A stretch of 47,573 nt of DNA from Bacillaceae bacterium S4-13-56 (GCA_040191315.1 JAWJLM010000042.1:1-47573); one strand, 5' to 3'. Counted from the stretch's first letter, positions 1-10,636 are shown. Translations and numbers: made by a program. The notes: generated by a model not told the origin, from the letters alone.

Positions 1-195
1 CCACCGAAAACATTTGTCGCAACACCGAACTGACTCGAAGGAGGCGAGCCCTCGTGAACCGTGTTTCCTTTGGGCCTACACGCTGTAGGTCACGTCGGCG
101 TTGTCACACGATGTGACGGTTTTAGCCGACGATCCTTAATATCGATGAGGTCCACCGCCTTACGTCGATGATCAAGGGCGCTTGCGCTTTTCTTA
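1..195 (+). repeat. Family A long structured repeat, cut by the window edge
   Basis: This is the right part of the element seen complete at 10637-10932. It shares the CCACCGAAAACATTTGTCGC stretch, the CGTGAACCGTGTTTCCTTT block and the right end CCGCCTTACGTCGATGATCA followed by GGGCGCTTGCGCTTTTCTTA. Bases 72-135 are the reverse complement of the matching segment 10826-10888 in the other long copy. The hairpin arms are GTCGGC/GCCGAC, GTCACA/TGTGAC and CCTACA/TGTAGG. It has no coding capacity. The left end lies outside the window. Confidence 0.85.
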
Positions 196-275
196 TACAT
201 GTGAGGGGATCATTCTAAATAAGTCCCCTGTTTGATATGATAGTTATAAGAAAAAACATAGAGGAAGGTTCAAAA

Positions 276-1019
276 ATGGTCATTCTCAAAGATGATGAAC
301 GTCTAGATTACTTATTAGCGGATGAAACGATGAAAATAGTTCAAAGTCCAACTGTTTTTGCATTTTCATTAGATGCTGTGTTGCTTAGCCGATTTACTTA
401 TGTTCCTATTCAAAAAGGAAAAATTTTAGATTTATGCTCTGGTAATGGAGTGATTCCTTTACTTTTATCGAAACGGTCAAAAGCACAGATTACAGGAGTA
501 GAGATTCAAGAACGATTGATGGATATGGCTATTCGTAGCGTGGAGTATAATAAACTGCAACACCAAATTAACATGATCCATGGTGATTTGAAGGACATGC
601 CGAAACAGTTAGGGCATAGTCAGTTTGATTTAGTAACATGCAATCCTCCTTATTTCACGAAACCTACTGAAGATCAAATAAATGTAAATGAGCATTTAGC
701 TATTGCGAGGCATGAGATATATTGTACGTTAGAGGATGTCGTTCGGGCGTGCAGTCTTCTAGTAAGGCCTGGAGGAAAGGTATCCATTGTTCATCGCCCA
801 GGTCGTTTAGTGGACATGCTTACTTTATTTCGTAACTATCGACTAGAACCAAAAAGGATTCAATTTGTTTACCCAAAGGCAGGAAAGGATGCTAATATTC
901 TTCTTGTGGAAGGGATTAGAGATGCAAATCCAGATTTGAAATTAATGCCCCCTTTGTATACATACGGAGAGGATGATTCCTATACAAAGGAAATGGAGGA
1001 AATTATTTATGGATTTTAA
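276..1019 (+). CDS. yabB: tRNA1(Val) (adenine37-N6)-methyltransferase family protein YabB
   Basis: This is a class I SAM-dependent methyltransferase of 247 aa, the YabB/TrmN6 type expected to methylate N6 of A37 in a tRNA. The SAM-binding motif is the LCSGNG stretch at about residues 53-58. The amino-methylase NPPY motif is at 123-126. The start at 276 ([10 protein letters not shown]) follows GAGGAAGG at 261 and matches the family N-terminus; an upstream in-frame ATG at 237 would add 13 unrelated residues. It overlaps yazA by 11 nt, and yabB-yazA-rsmI form a tight cluster. The target tRNA is inferred from family knowledge only. Confidence 0.9.
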   Translation: MVILKDDERLDYLLADETMKIVQSPTVFAFSLDAVLLSRFTYVPIQKGKILDLCSGNGVIPLLLSKRSKAQITGVEIQERLMDMAIRSVEYNKLQHQINMIHGDLKDMPKQLGHSQFDLVTCNPPYFTKPTEDQINVNEHLAIARHEIYCTLEDVVRACSLLVRPGGKVSIVHRPGRLVDMLTLFRNYRLEPKRIQFVYPKAGKDANILLVEGIRDANPDLKLMPPLYTYGEDDSYTKEMEEIIYGF

Positions 1020-1302
1020 GCATTTTGTTTATATTTTGCAATGTAAGGATGATACTTATTATACGGGCTACACAAATGATCTTGAAAACAGACTAGAGGT
1101 ACATGCTTCGGGCAAAGGGGCTAAATATACAAGAGGTAGGGGACCTTTTAAGTTAGTATATACTCAACAATTTCCGACAAAAGAATTGGCTATGCAAGAA
1201 GAATATCGTATAAAAAAATTATCAAGAGCCCAAAAGATTGAACTAATTGTAGGGATGAAAGGAGAAAAGGATGGTTCAGATACAGAAAAGTTTTCATCAT
1301 AA
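1009..1302 (+). CDS. yazA: GIY-YIG domain protein YazA (UPF0213-type)
   Basis: This is a small single-domain GIY-YIG nuclease-fold protein of 97 aa. The signature appears as VYILQC followed by [13 protein letters not shown], with [12 protein letters not shown] downstream, as in the UPF0213/SLX1-like group. The start at 1009 has GGAGG at 995-999. It overlaps the end of yabB and, by 32 nt, the start of rsmI, so the three are probably translated from one message. The biological substrate of these stand-alone proteins is not known; nuclease activity is inferred from the fold. Confidence 0.9.
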   Translation: MDFKHFVYILQCKDDTYYTGYTNDLENRLEVHASGKGAKYTRGRGPFKLVYTQQFPTKELAMQEEYRIKKLSRAQKIELIVGMKGEKDGSDTEKFSS

Positions 1303-2143
1303 GCAAGGGTCACTTTATTTAGTTCCTACTCCTATTGGTAACCTAGAGGATATAACAATTCGTGCCATCCAAACACTAAAAGATGTGGATTGGATTGCGG
1401 CAGAAGATACTCGGCAAACGAAGAAGCTTACCAATTATTTTGAAATATCTACCCCGTTAATCAGTTATCATGAACATAACAAACAAACTAAGGGAGAATG
1501 GTTATTAGAAGAGTTAAGGAAGGAAAAGAAAGTAGCCATCGTTACAGATGCGGGGATGCCGGGCATATCAGATCCAGGATATGAGCTTGTAAGAGACTCT
1601 ATTTCAGAAGGAATCCCCGTAATCCCATTACCTGGTGCCAATGCGGCAACGACTTCTCTGATTGCCTCAGGTCTTCCAACAGATCATTTTTATTTTTTTG
1701 GTTTTTTGCCAAGGAAGAAAAAAGAAAGGCAGGAAGAACTGCACAATTTAAAATCTCTATCTTGCACTCTCTTGTTTTATGAATCCCCTCATCGTTTGAA
1801 AGATGCATTGGAGGATTTGTTGCAAGTTCTGGGGGATAGAAAGGCAGTTGTTGCAAGGGAATTAACAAAGCGTTTTGAGGAGTTTTCCAGAGGGAATCTT
1901 TCAGAGCAGATCGCTTGGGCAGAAGAAAAGCCAAAAGGTGAATTTTGTATATTAGTAGAGGGATCTACAAAGGAAGAGGAAGCAGAAAATGATTTATGGT
2001 GGTCTGCTTTATCAATGATAGACCATGTCGAACATTATATGGAAGAAAAAGACATAATGAGCAAGGAAGCTATAAAAATGGTTGCTAAAGATAGAAATCT
2101 CCCGAAGCGCGAGGTATATCAAGCTTACCACCAAATTAATTAG
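1271..2143 (+). CDS. rsmI: 16S rRNA (cytidine1402-2'-O)-methyltransferase RsmI
   Basis: This is a 290 aa tetrapyrrole-methylase-fold enzyme that 2'-O-methylates C1402 in the decoding centre of 16S rRNA. The N-terminus has the family LYLVPTPIGNLEDIT block and AEDTRQTKKL. VTDAGMPGISDPG and the PLPGANA SAM-site loop follow, then the FFGFLPRKKKER segment. An AAAGGAGAAAAGG ribosome site precedes the ATG at 1271. The gene closes the yabB-yazA-rsmI cluster and is followed directly by a strong terminator shared with the convergent abrB. Confidence 0.95.
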   Translation: MVQIQKSFHHKQGSLYLVPTPIGNLEDITIRAIQTLKDVDWIAAEDTRQTKKLTNYFEISTPLISYHEHNKQTKGEWLLEELRKEKKVAIVTDAGMPGISDPGYELVRDSISEGIPVIPLPGANAATTSLIASGLPTDHFYFFGFLPRKKKERQEELHNLKSLSCTLLFYESPHRLKDALEDLLQVLGDRKAVVARELTKRFEEFSRGNLSEQIAWAEEKPKGEFCILVEGSTKEEEAENDLWWSALSMIDHVEHYMEEKDIMSKEAIKMVAKDRNLPKREVYQAYHQIN

Positions 2144-2150
2144 TATATGA

Positions 2151-2182
2151 AAAACCCTTATCAGCTGATAAGGGTTTTCTTA
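2151..2182. terminator. Bidirectional terminator between rsmI and abrB
   Basis: Perfect 14-bp palindromic hairpin (AAAACCCTTATCAG with its reverse complement), with T-rich flanks on both strands, placed between the convergent stops of rsmI and abrB. Confidence 0.9.
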
Positions 2183-2186
2183 ACTC

Positions 2187-2465
2187 TTACTTATTTAGTT
2201 TTTCTTGAATTTCTTTAATGAGGATTTCTGCTCCTTCTTCGCTAAGGATTAATTTACCATTAGCTAAAGTAAGGTTATTATCAGAAACTTCTCCAGTCAC
2301 CTGACAAGTCATATTTGGCTTATACTTTTTAAGTATAATGCGATCATCATCCACGTAAATTTCAAGGGCATCTTTTTCATTGATTCCTAATGTGCGTCGT
2401 AATTCGATTGGAATAACTACACGCCCTAACTCGTCAACCTTTCGAACAATACCTGTAGATTTCAT
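2187..2465 (-). CDS. abrB: Transition-state regulator AbrB
   Basis: This is the DNA-binding transition-state regulator that represses post-exponential genes until Spo0A~P shuts it off. The N-terminal swapped-hairpin domain reads MKSTGIVRKVDELGRVVIP and IELRRTLGI, almost identical to B. subtilis AbrB. The conserved Cys is in KPNMTCQVTGE. The protein is 92 aa from the start at 2465. A longer in-frame start at 2486 lies upstream of the GAGGAG ribosome site (2477-2482), so it is rejected. Promoter and Spo0A boxes are visible upstream. Its classic target promoter, spoVG, is in this same window. Confidence 0.97.
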   Translation of the reverse strand: MKSTGIVRKVDELGRVVIPIELRRTLGINEKDALEIYVDDDRIILKKYKPNMTCQVTGEVSDNNLTLANGKLILSEEGAEILIKEIQEKLNK

Positions 2466-2494
2466 CTTACTTTTATCTCCTCTCAAAATATATC

Positions 2495-2561
2495 TTCGTC
2501 ATTATTCGACATATTTCTATCTTCTTTTGTTTATAATACCAACGATTGCCAAAGACGTCAA
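2495..2561 (-). promoter_or_regulatory. abrB promoter with two Spo0A boxes
   Basis: On the minus strand: -35 TTGACG (2556-2561), 17-bp spacer, -10 TATTAT (2533-2538). Downstream of the -10 are two perfect TGNCGAA Spo0A boxes, TGTCGAA (2505-2511) and TGACGAA (2495-2501), with starts 10 bp apart. This is the arrangement by which Spo0A~P represses abrB in B. subtilis. Confidence 0.85.
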
Positions 2562-2705
2562 TTGTTTTATTCTCCATTTTTATATGAAATGAATCAAAAT
2601 GTGGAAATTTTTATACTAAAACAGGAAACCATCAACCATTTGTTGGGAAATACCTTTTTTTGTAATGAATCAGTTGAAGTCAATTCCTTAAATTTGATGG
2701 GTATT

Positions 2706-2742
2706 TTCGACATATACTGACATATTTCAATCTTTCTATAAT
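2706..2742 (+). promoter_or_regulatory. Possible metG -10 element and an isolated Spo0A box
   Basis: TATAAT lies at 2737-2742 within the palindrome CTATAATTATAG, but no good -35 sits at normal spacing. A perfect Spo0A box is present in reverse orientation (TTCGACA, 2706-2712). The rest of the 2466-2877 gap is AT-rich, with no T-box leader motif and no ORF that I can support. Confidence 0.35.
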
Positions 2743-2832
2743 TATAGAAGAAAGTAGAGTGAAATTTCCACTTTTAGATTGATTTAAATTGGAAATCCTG
2801 TGTGCTAAAAGATACAATAGAAGTTATATTAA

Positions 2833-4833
<2,001 letters not shown>

Positions 4834-4837
4834 GAAT

Positions 4838-4870
4838 GGAAGAGCATCCCTTTGGGGTGCTTTTCCTTCT
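4838..4870 (+). terminator. metG terminator
   Basis: Hairpin AGCATCCC/GGGGTGCT with outer GGAA/TTCC, followed by a short T-rich stretch, just after the metG stop. Confidence 0.6.
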
Positions 4871-4892
4871 AATATAAAGAGGAGTGTTAATC

Positions 4893-5660
4893 ATGTTGTT
4901 TGATACCCATGTGCATCTGAACGTAGCTCAATTTGCTGATGATTATGAAGAAGTGATACAAAGAGCAAGAGCTGCAGGAGTAGAAAATATGATAGTTGTT
5001 GGTTTCGATAGGGAGACAATTCCAGCAGCTATTGAACTTGCTGAAGCCTATAATTTTATATATGCTGCTGTTGGCTGGCATCCAGTTGATGCTATTGATA
5101 TGGAAGAAGAAGATCTCCTTTGGTTAGAAGAGCTGTCAAGTCATCCTAAAGTTGTCGCACTAGGAGAGATGGGTCTGGACTATCATTGGGATAAGTCTCC
5201 AAAGGACATACAGAAAGATGTTTTTCGTAAACAAATTCAACTAGCAAAAAAAGTGAAGCTTCCAATTGTTATTCATAACCGGGAAGCTACTCAAGATATT
5301 GTTGATATATTGAAAGAGGAAGATGCTTCAGAAGTTGGGGGAATCATGCACTGCTTTAGCGGCTCGGTGGAGGTAGCAGAGGAATGTGTCGACATGAATT
5401 TTATGATTTCCTTAGGTGGTCCAGTAACCTTCAAAAATGCAAAGAAGCCAAAGGAAGTAGCAGAAGCAATTCCATTAGAAAAGCTACTTATTGAGACAGA
5501 TTGTCCGTTTTTGACTCCTCATCCTTATCGAGGAAAAAGAAATGAACCTAGTTATGTAAAATTAATAGCTGAAAAAATAGCAGAATTAAAAGGAATTACC
5601 TACGAAGAAGTATCTAAAATTACGACAAAAAATGCACAAAATGTTTTTAAAATCAAGTGA
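4893..5660 (+). CDS. tatD: TatD-family metal-dependent hydrolase (YabD)
   Basis: This is a TIM-barrel metal-dependent hydrolase of 255 aa, the same length as B. subtilis YabD. The metal ligands expected for the family are visible: H6 and H8 (DTHVH), E92 (GEMGLDYHW), H128 (IHNR), H153 (MHCFSGS) and D203 (ETDCPFLTPHP). TatD proteins are reported as 3'-5' DNA exonucleases or repair nucleases, and D-aminoacyl-tRNA deacylase activity is known in relatives; which applies here is not visible. AAAGAGGAG precedes the ATG at 4893; a GTG at 4884 overlaps this ribosome site and is rejected. Confidence 0.93.
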   Translation: MLFDTHVHLNVAQFADDYEEVIQRARAAGVENMIVVGFDRETIPAAIELAEAYNFIYAAVGWHPVDAIDMEEEDLLWLEELSSHPKVVALGEMGLDYHWDKSPKDIQKDVFRKQIQLAKKVKLPIVIHNREATQDIVDILKEEDASEVGGIMHCFSGSVEVAEECVDMNFMISLGGPVTFKNAKKPKEVAEAIPLEKLLIETDCPFLTPHPYRGKRNEPSYVKLIAEKIAELKGITYEEVSKITTKNAQNVFKIK

Positions 5661-5675
5661 TTTTTTTCGGATGCA

Positions 5676-5730
5676 ATAGAAATATGACAACGTATGCATA
5701 AAAGTGTCATCATTTCTATGTATATTTTTT
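5676..5730 (+). terminator. Long hairpin after tatD, probable terminator
   Basis: Arms ATAGAAATATGACA (5676-5689) and TGTCATCATTTCTAT (5705-5719) pair with one bulged base across a 15-nt loop. A T-run follows at 5725-5730. Confidence 0.6.
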
Positions 5731-5751
5731 ATATGAAAATGGGCATAATGA

Positions 5752-5782
5752 AAGAAGCTAGTTTTTTTCTAGCTTCTTTTTT
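5752..5782 (+). terminator. Second hairpin terminator in the tatD-yabE gap
   Basis: AAGAAGCTA/TAGCTTCTT perfect 9-bp stem, loop GTTTTTTTC, followed by a T-tract. It lies only 22 nt beyond the first hairpin. Confidence 0.8.
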
Positions 5783-5840
5783 GTATATTAAAAACATAAG
5801 ATATTAGATATAGCCTTTTCTTATGTAAATGCGTTGGGTG

Positions 5841-5869
5841 TTGACAGGCAATCTATAAGTCTATATAAT
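5841..5869 (+). promoter_or_regulatory. yabE promoter (sigma-A consensus)
   Basis: TTGACA (5841-5846), 17-bp spacer, TATAAT (5864-5869): both hexamers are perfect. The coding start at 5898 leaves a leader of about 20 nt. Confidence 0.85.
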
Positions 5870-5897
5870 ACACTGCGTACAAAGGAGGCAAGACTTT

Positions 5898-7094
5898 ATG
5901 AAAATTTTAACAAATTTAGAGTCAGCCAAAGGCATCTTAAGAAAGCCCAAAACGATTCTAATCTTGTTAAGTTCTATAGTATTTTTTGCCTTGTTTGGGA
6001 TCATTACATATGAAGCAACCAAAGCAGAAATCACAATCACAGTAGACGACAAGGAATCAATTGTTTACACACATGCAAATACAGTTGAGGATTTGTTAAA
6101 CAAACTAGATATTGAATTAGGAACTTATGACGAAGTATCCCCTGAAAAGGATACGTTGATTTCAGATGGCATGGAAGTTAATTACAAGAAAGCTAAAGAA
6201 GTGACTGTAACAATCGAAGATAAATCCGACCAATACTATACAACCGCTAATACAGTTGAGGAATTTCTAAGAAAAGCTGGAATCCATATAACGGATCAAG
6301 ATCGTGTGACTCCAGGCAGAAAGGCAGCTATTGAGAAAGGGCTAAATGTTCAAATTACCCCTGCGATACAGGTTACCATTCAAGATGGGGAAAACGAGCA
6401 AAAAGTATGGACGACATCTGACACAGTGAGTGCATTGCTTGAGCAGGAAAAAGTAAAACTTAGCGAATTTGACCGTATCTCGCCAGAGCTAGATTCAACT
6501 CTTAAGGAAGATGCAACCGTAAAAATTACAAGAGTTGAAAAGGTAACAGATGTAGTTGAAGAGCCGATAGACTATGTAGTAGAAAAACAAAAAGATAGTT
6601 CCTTGACTAGAGGTAAAGAAAAGGTTATTCAACAAGGTGAAAAAGGATTAGTTACTAAAACTTATGAAGTAACCCTTGAAAATGGTGTGGAAGTCGAACG
6701 AACACTAGTTGAGGAAGAAATTAAAAAAGAAAGCAAAACACAAATTGTTGCAGTGGGAACAAAGGAACCATTTATTACTGTTTCCCGTAGTGACAGTGAG
6801 TTTTCAATGGAATTGTCGATGGTTGCCACAGCTTATACGGAAAAGTGTAATGGATGTAGTGGAATTACTTCTACAGAAATTGATTTGCGTAATAAGCCAG
6901 ATGCAAAAGTTGTTGCAGTTGATCCGGATGTTATACCTTTAGGTTCAAAAGTTTGGGTAGAAGGATATGGCAATGCTATAGCTGGAGATACCGGTAGAGA
7001 CATTAAAGGTAATCGGATTGACTTATTTTATCATTCCTCAGTGTATAATTTTGATTATGGAATACGACGTGTAAAAGTTAAGGTTTATAAGTAA
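5898..7094 (+). CDS. yabE: YabE: DUF348/G5/3D-domain cell-wall protein (Rpf/Sps-like)
   Basis: This 398 aa exported or membrane-anchored protein is of the stationary-phase survival type related to resuscitation-promoting factors. There is one hydrophobic segment at about residues 20-38. Three DUF348-like repeats follow, with recurring ANTVEDLL, ANTVEEFL and SDTVSALL motifs. A G5-like region (IDYVVEKQKD to VALGTK-type) precedes a C-terminal 3D domain with the three Asp positions (VDPDVIPLGS, AGDTGRDI, RIDLF). The 3D domain suggests peptidoglycan glycan cleavage. AAAGGAGG precedes the ATG. In B. subtilis yabE is controlled by an antisense RNA; I see no proof of one here. Confidence 0.9.
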   Translation: MKILTNLESAKGILRKPKTILILLSSIVFFALFGIITYEATKAEITITVDDKESIVYTHANTVEDLLNKLDIELGTYDEVSPEKDTLISDGMEVNYKKAKEVTVTIEDKSDQYYTTANTVEEFLRKAGIHITDQDRVTPGRKAAIEKGLNVQITPAIQVTIQDGENEQKVWTTSDTVSALLEQEKVKLSEFDRISPELDSTLKEDATVKITRVEKVTDVVEEPIDYVVEKQKDSSLTRGKEKVIQQGEKGLVTKTYEVTLENGVEVERTLVEEEIKKESKTQIVAVGTKEPFITVSRSDSEFSMELSMVATAYTEKCNGCSGITSTEIDLRNKPDAKVVAVDPDVIPLGSKVWVEGYGNAIAGDTGRDIKGNRIDLFYHSSVYNFDYGIRRVKVKVYK

Positions 7095-7125
7095 AAGCGG
7101 AGGATTTATCCTCTGCTTTTTTCCT
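7093..7125 (+). terminator. yabE terminator
   Basis: AAAAGCGGAGGA/TCCTCTGCTTTT stem with a G-T pair and a TTTA loop, then a T-run. It begins at the yabE stop codon. Confidence 0.9.
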
Positions 7126-7176
7126 TTTTGGTGTACACTATAAAAAAACTAAGGGTTTATTTTGGAGGATTTGAAA

Positions 7177-8614
<1,438 letters not shown>

Positions 8615-8622
8615 AATATGGA

Positions 8623-8649
8623 ACGTCTTGGTTTCCTTTTCATAGGCTA
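8623..8649 (+). promoter_or_regulatory. sigma-K-type promoter of yabG
   Basis: AC (8623-8624), 16-bp gap, then CATAGGCTA (8641-8649). This matches the sigma-K pattern AC-N16-CATANNNTA exactly and lies 31 bp before the yabG start. B. subtilis yabG is known to be sigma-K-dependent. Confidence 0.75.
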
Positions 8650-8679
8650 ATTTAGATGGTGCTGTGGAGGAGGATCAAG

Positions 8680-9552
8680 ATGGATTTCCAAAAAGGAGAT
8701 TTGGTGACACGAAATTCCTACAAACATGATCTTTTATTTCGAGTTCAGGAAATAGGAGATGAAGGGAAGGTCTTATTATATGGTGAATTTGTGAGGTTGG
8801 AAGCTGATGCACCAATAGAAGATATTCATCGAGTGGATGAAGAACGTAGGGAGAAATGGAAGCGGGAGACCCAGGAAAAGGAGGATGTTTCCTTTCGTCT
8901 TTTCCGTCAGGATTATCAAATGATGCATGCTAAAAGAGAGCATGAAGTAATGGAGAGTAGTTCTACCTCACATTCCTATTTTCAACTTCCTTCTAAAGTT
9001 CTTCATATAGATGGAGATGCCATATATTTAAAAAAATGTATTCAATTATATCAAAGATTAGGCATTCAAATTCATGGGGTGCATGTGTCCGAAAAAGAAA
9101 TGCCTCATCAAATTGGCGCTTTAATCGATAAAATAAATCCAGATATCGTAGTTATTACTGGGCACGATTCTTACTCAAAGAATAAAGGCCAAAAATCGGA
9201 TTTGCGTGCTTATCGTCATTCCAAGTATTTTGTAGAAACAGTAAGAGAAGCTCGCAAAAAAGTACCTCATTTGGATCAACTTATTATCTTTGCAGGGGCC
9301 TGCCAATCTCATTTCGAATCACTTATCCGTGCAGGTGCCAACTTTGCAAGCTCTCCTTCAAGAGTTAATATACATGCCCTTGATCCTGTATATATAGCTG
9401 CAAAAATTAGCTATACGCCGTTTATGGAAAAAGTAAGGGTGTGGGATGTACTTCGAAACACTTTAACTGGCGAGAAAGGTCTTGGAGGGGTAGAAACAAG
9501 GGGATTACTACGTACGGGAATGCCATATAATAGAGAAGAAATGGATTTATAA
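8680..9552 (+). CDS. yabG: Sporulation-specific protease YabG
   Basis: This mother-cell protease processes spore coat proteins late in sporulation and is 290 aa, the same length as in B. subtilis. Strongly conserved stretches are visible: ITGHDSYSKNKG, AYRHSKYFVETVREARK, IFAGACQSHFESLIRAGANFASSPSR in part, and KGLGGVETRG. The start at 8680 follows GGAGGAGG; a GTG at 8656 upstream of that site is rejected. A sigma-K-type promoter lies directly upstream and a terminator follows, so it is probably a single-gene unit. Confidence 0.95.
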   Translation: MDFQKGDLVTRNSYKHDLLFRVQEIGDEGKVLLYGEFVRLEADAPIEDIHRVDEERREKWKRETQEKEDVSFRLFRQDYQMMHAKREHEVMESSSTSHSYFQLPSKVLHIDGDAIYLKKCIQLYQRLGIQIHGVHVSEKEMPHQIGALIDKINPDIVVITGHDSYSKNKGQKSDLRAYRHSKYFVETVREARKKVPHLDQLIIFAGACQSHFESLIRAGANFASSPSRVNIHALDPVYIAAKISYTPFMEKVRVWDVLRNTLTGEKGLGGVETRGLLRTGMPYNREEMDL

Positions 9553-9558
9553 TAAGAT

Positions 9559-9600
9559 GAGGCTTATCACCATTAGGTTTGATGATAAGCCTTATTTTTA
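9559..9600 (+). terminator. yabG terminator
   Basis: GGCTTATCA/TGATAAGCC perfect 9-bp stem followed by TTATTTTTA. The T-tract is interrupted by the TTTAT boundary of the family B repeat. Confidence 0.75.
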
Positions 9601-9827
9601 TTCTGCATGAACGGGCAGTCAACCATGAAGCAAGCTTCACCAACAAGAATGAAAAACTTAATGTTTTATTTTCATGAAGTAATACCCCCTCAAATCTCAA
9701 GTGAAACGAAAAGAATAGCGGGGGGCTAAACTTCTCATAAATGTCCGATTGGTTCAAGGGCCATAGGTTATATCCTTGGGTGCTAACAATTAGTGGGGGG
9801 CGGCCACTGATTGAAGTTTCACTTTAT
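9597..9827 (+). repeat. Family B structured repeat, copy 1 (arm-first form)
   Basis: This element of about 230 nt is bounded by TTTAT at both ends (9597-9601 and 9823-9827). In order: CATGAACGGGCAG; an AT-rich hairpin arm (9623-9677); a CCCCC/GGGGG core hairpin whose loop holds AAGTGAAAC (9699-9707); the GATTGGTTCAAGGGCC block; a CAATTAGTGG/CCACTGATTG hairpin; and GTTTCACTT (9816-9824), complementary to the core loop. The arm is inverted and moved relative to copies 3 and 4. No ORF is evident. In architecture it recalls the TTTAT-flanked bcr1 repeats of the Bacillus cereus group, but identity was not tested. Confidence 0.85.
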
Positions 9828-9828
9828 A

Positions 9829-9860
9829 GGAAATTATAACTTTAGTCGGTGGATAGTACA
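9829..9860 (+). repeat. Remnant of a family C repeat left end
   Basis: AAATTATAACTTTAGTCGG and GGATAGTAC match the left-hand hairpin of the family C copies at 28402 and 45298. The remnant starts right after the TTTAT end of family B copy 1. Confidence 0.5.
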
Positions 9861-9993
9861 TCAAAAAATGTCGAAATATGTCCATATATCCGCAGTTTTT
9901 GGGGAATACAATACAAAGTCTAATAAAATTTTTACATATTTTTCACAGTTTTATGAAAGAATAACAACGAGCAAAAAAAATATGTTTATTTCG

Positions 9994-10023
9994 TTGACAG
10001 TTGGGAAATTCGACTGTTATAAT
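9994..10023 (+). promoter_or_regulatory. veg upstream promoter
   Basis: TTGACA (9994-9999), 18-bp spacer, TATAAT (10018-10023), in a strongly AT-rich context. A perfect TGTCGAA box lies further upstream at 9869-9875. Confidence 0.8.
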
Positions 10024-10035
10024 ATTATGTTTTAT

Positions 10036-10064
10036 TTGACGGTTACGGGCTGTTGTGGTATAGT
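10036..10064 (+). promoter_or_regulatory. veg downstream promoter
   Basis: TTGACG (10036-10041), 17-bp spacer, TATAGT (10059-10064). It starts 42 bp after the first promoter. Its transcript would begin about 15 nt before the veg start codon. Confidence 0.65.
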
Positions 10065-10086
10065 ATTTATAGTGAGGTGGAGCACA

Positions 10087-10353
10087 TTGGCGAAAACGTT
10101 AGTGGAAATCAAACAAGCTCTTGACGGACAAATTGGCAAGCGATTAACCCTAAAGGCAAATGGAGGAAGACGAAAAACCATCCAACGTAGTGGTGTCTTA
10201 GCAGAAACGTATCCTTCCGTCTTTATTGTAGAATTGGATCAGAATGAAAATTCGTTTGAAAGAGTGTCTTATAGTTATGCAGATGTATTAACGGAGACAG
10301 TAGAACTTAATTTCATCGAAGAATTAAACAGAATGGTGGTTGGAGAGCAGTAA
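10087..10353 (+). CDS. veg: Veg protein (biofilm-related)
   Basis: This is a small conserved Firmicute protein (88 aa) with the diagnostic [15 protein letters not shown] and [12 protein letters not shown] segments and [18 protein letters not shown]. In B. subtilis Veg stimulates biofilm formation by affecting SinR and its promoter is very strong; its biochemical role is unclear. I place the start at the TTG at 10087 after GAGGTGG, because homologues begin with (M)AKTL; the frame is open further upstream but runs through the promoter region. A terminator follows at once. Confidence 0.93.
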   Translation: MAKTLVEIKQALDGQIGKRLTLKANGGRRKTIQRSGVLAETYPSVFIVELDQNENSFERVSYSYADVLTETVELNFIEELNRMVVGEQ

Positions 10354-10377
10354 ACTTTGTTTACTGCTTTTTTGTTT
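10348..10377 (+). terminator. veg terminator
   Basis: AGCAGTAAAC/GTTTACTGCT hairpin overlapping the veg stop, then a T-run. Family B copy 2 starts in the T-rich tail. Confidence 0.85.
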
Positions 10378-10592
10378 TATCCTTCATGAACGAGCAGTCA
10401 ATGATGAAGCAAGCTTTACCAACAAGGATGAAATTTTCATGGAAGTAATACCCATCTCAATTGTTAAGCGAAACAAAAAGGTAGGTGGGATAAATTGTCC
10501 GAAAATGACTGATTGGTTCAAGGGCCTTTAGGTCATACCCTTAGGTGCTAACAATCGTTGGGGGACGGCCACTGATTGAAGTTTCACTTTAT
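10376..10592 (+). repeat. Family B structured repeat, copy 2 (arm-first form)
   Basis: TTTAT borders lie at 10376-10380 and 10588-10592. The order matches copy 1: CATGAACGAGCAG, AT-rich arm, core with AAGCGAAAC (10466-10474), CAAGGGCC block, CAATCGTTGG/CCACTGATTG, and GTTTCACTT (10581-10589). The possible pseudoknot has one C-A mismatch and the 3' hairpin one mismatch, so this copy looks slightly decayed. Confidence 0.85.
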
Positions 10593-10636
10593 TAGACTAA
10601 AAAAAGCTAGGAATGGGGCTTTTTTGAAAGATAAAA

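Noticed and set aside
9811-10086. N-terminal extension of veg by 92 codons
   Set aside because: It runs through the repeat end and both veg promoters; homologues start at the AKTL segment.
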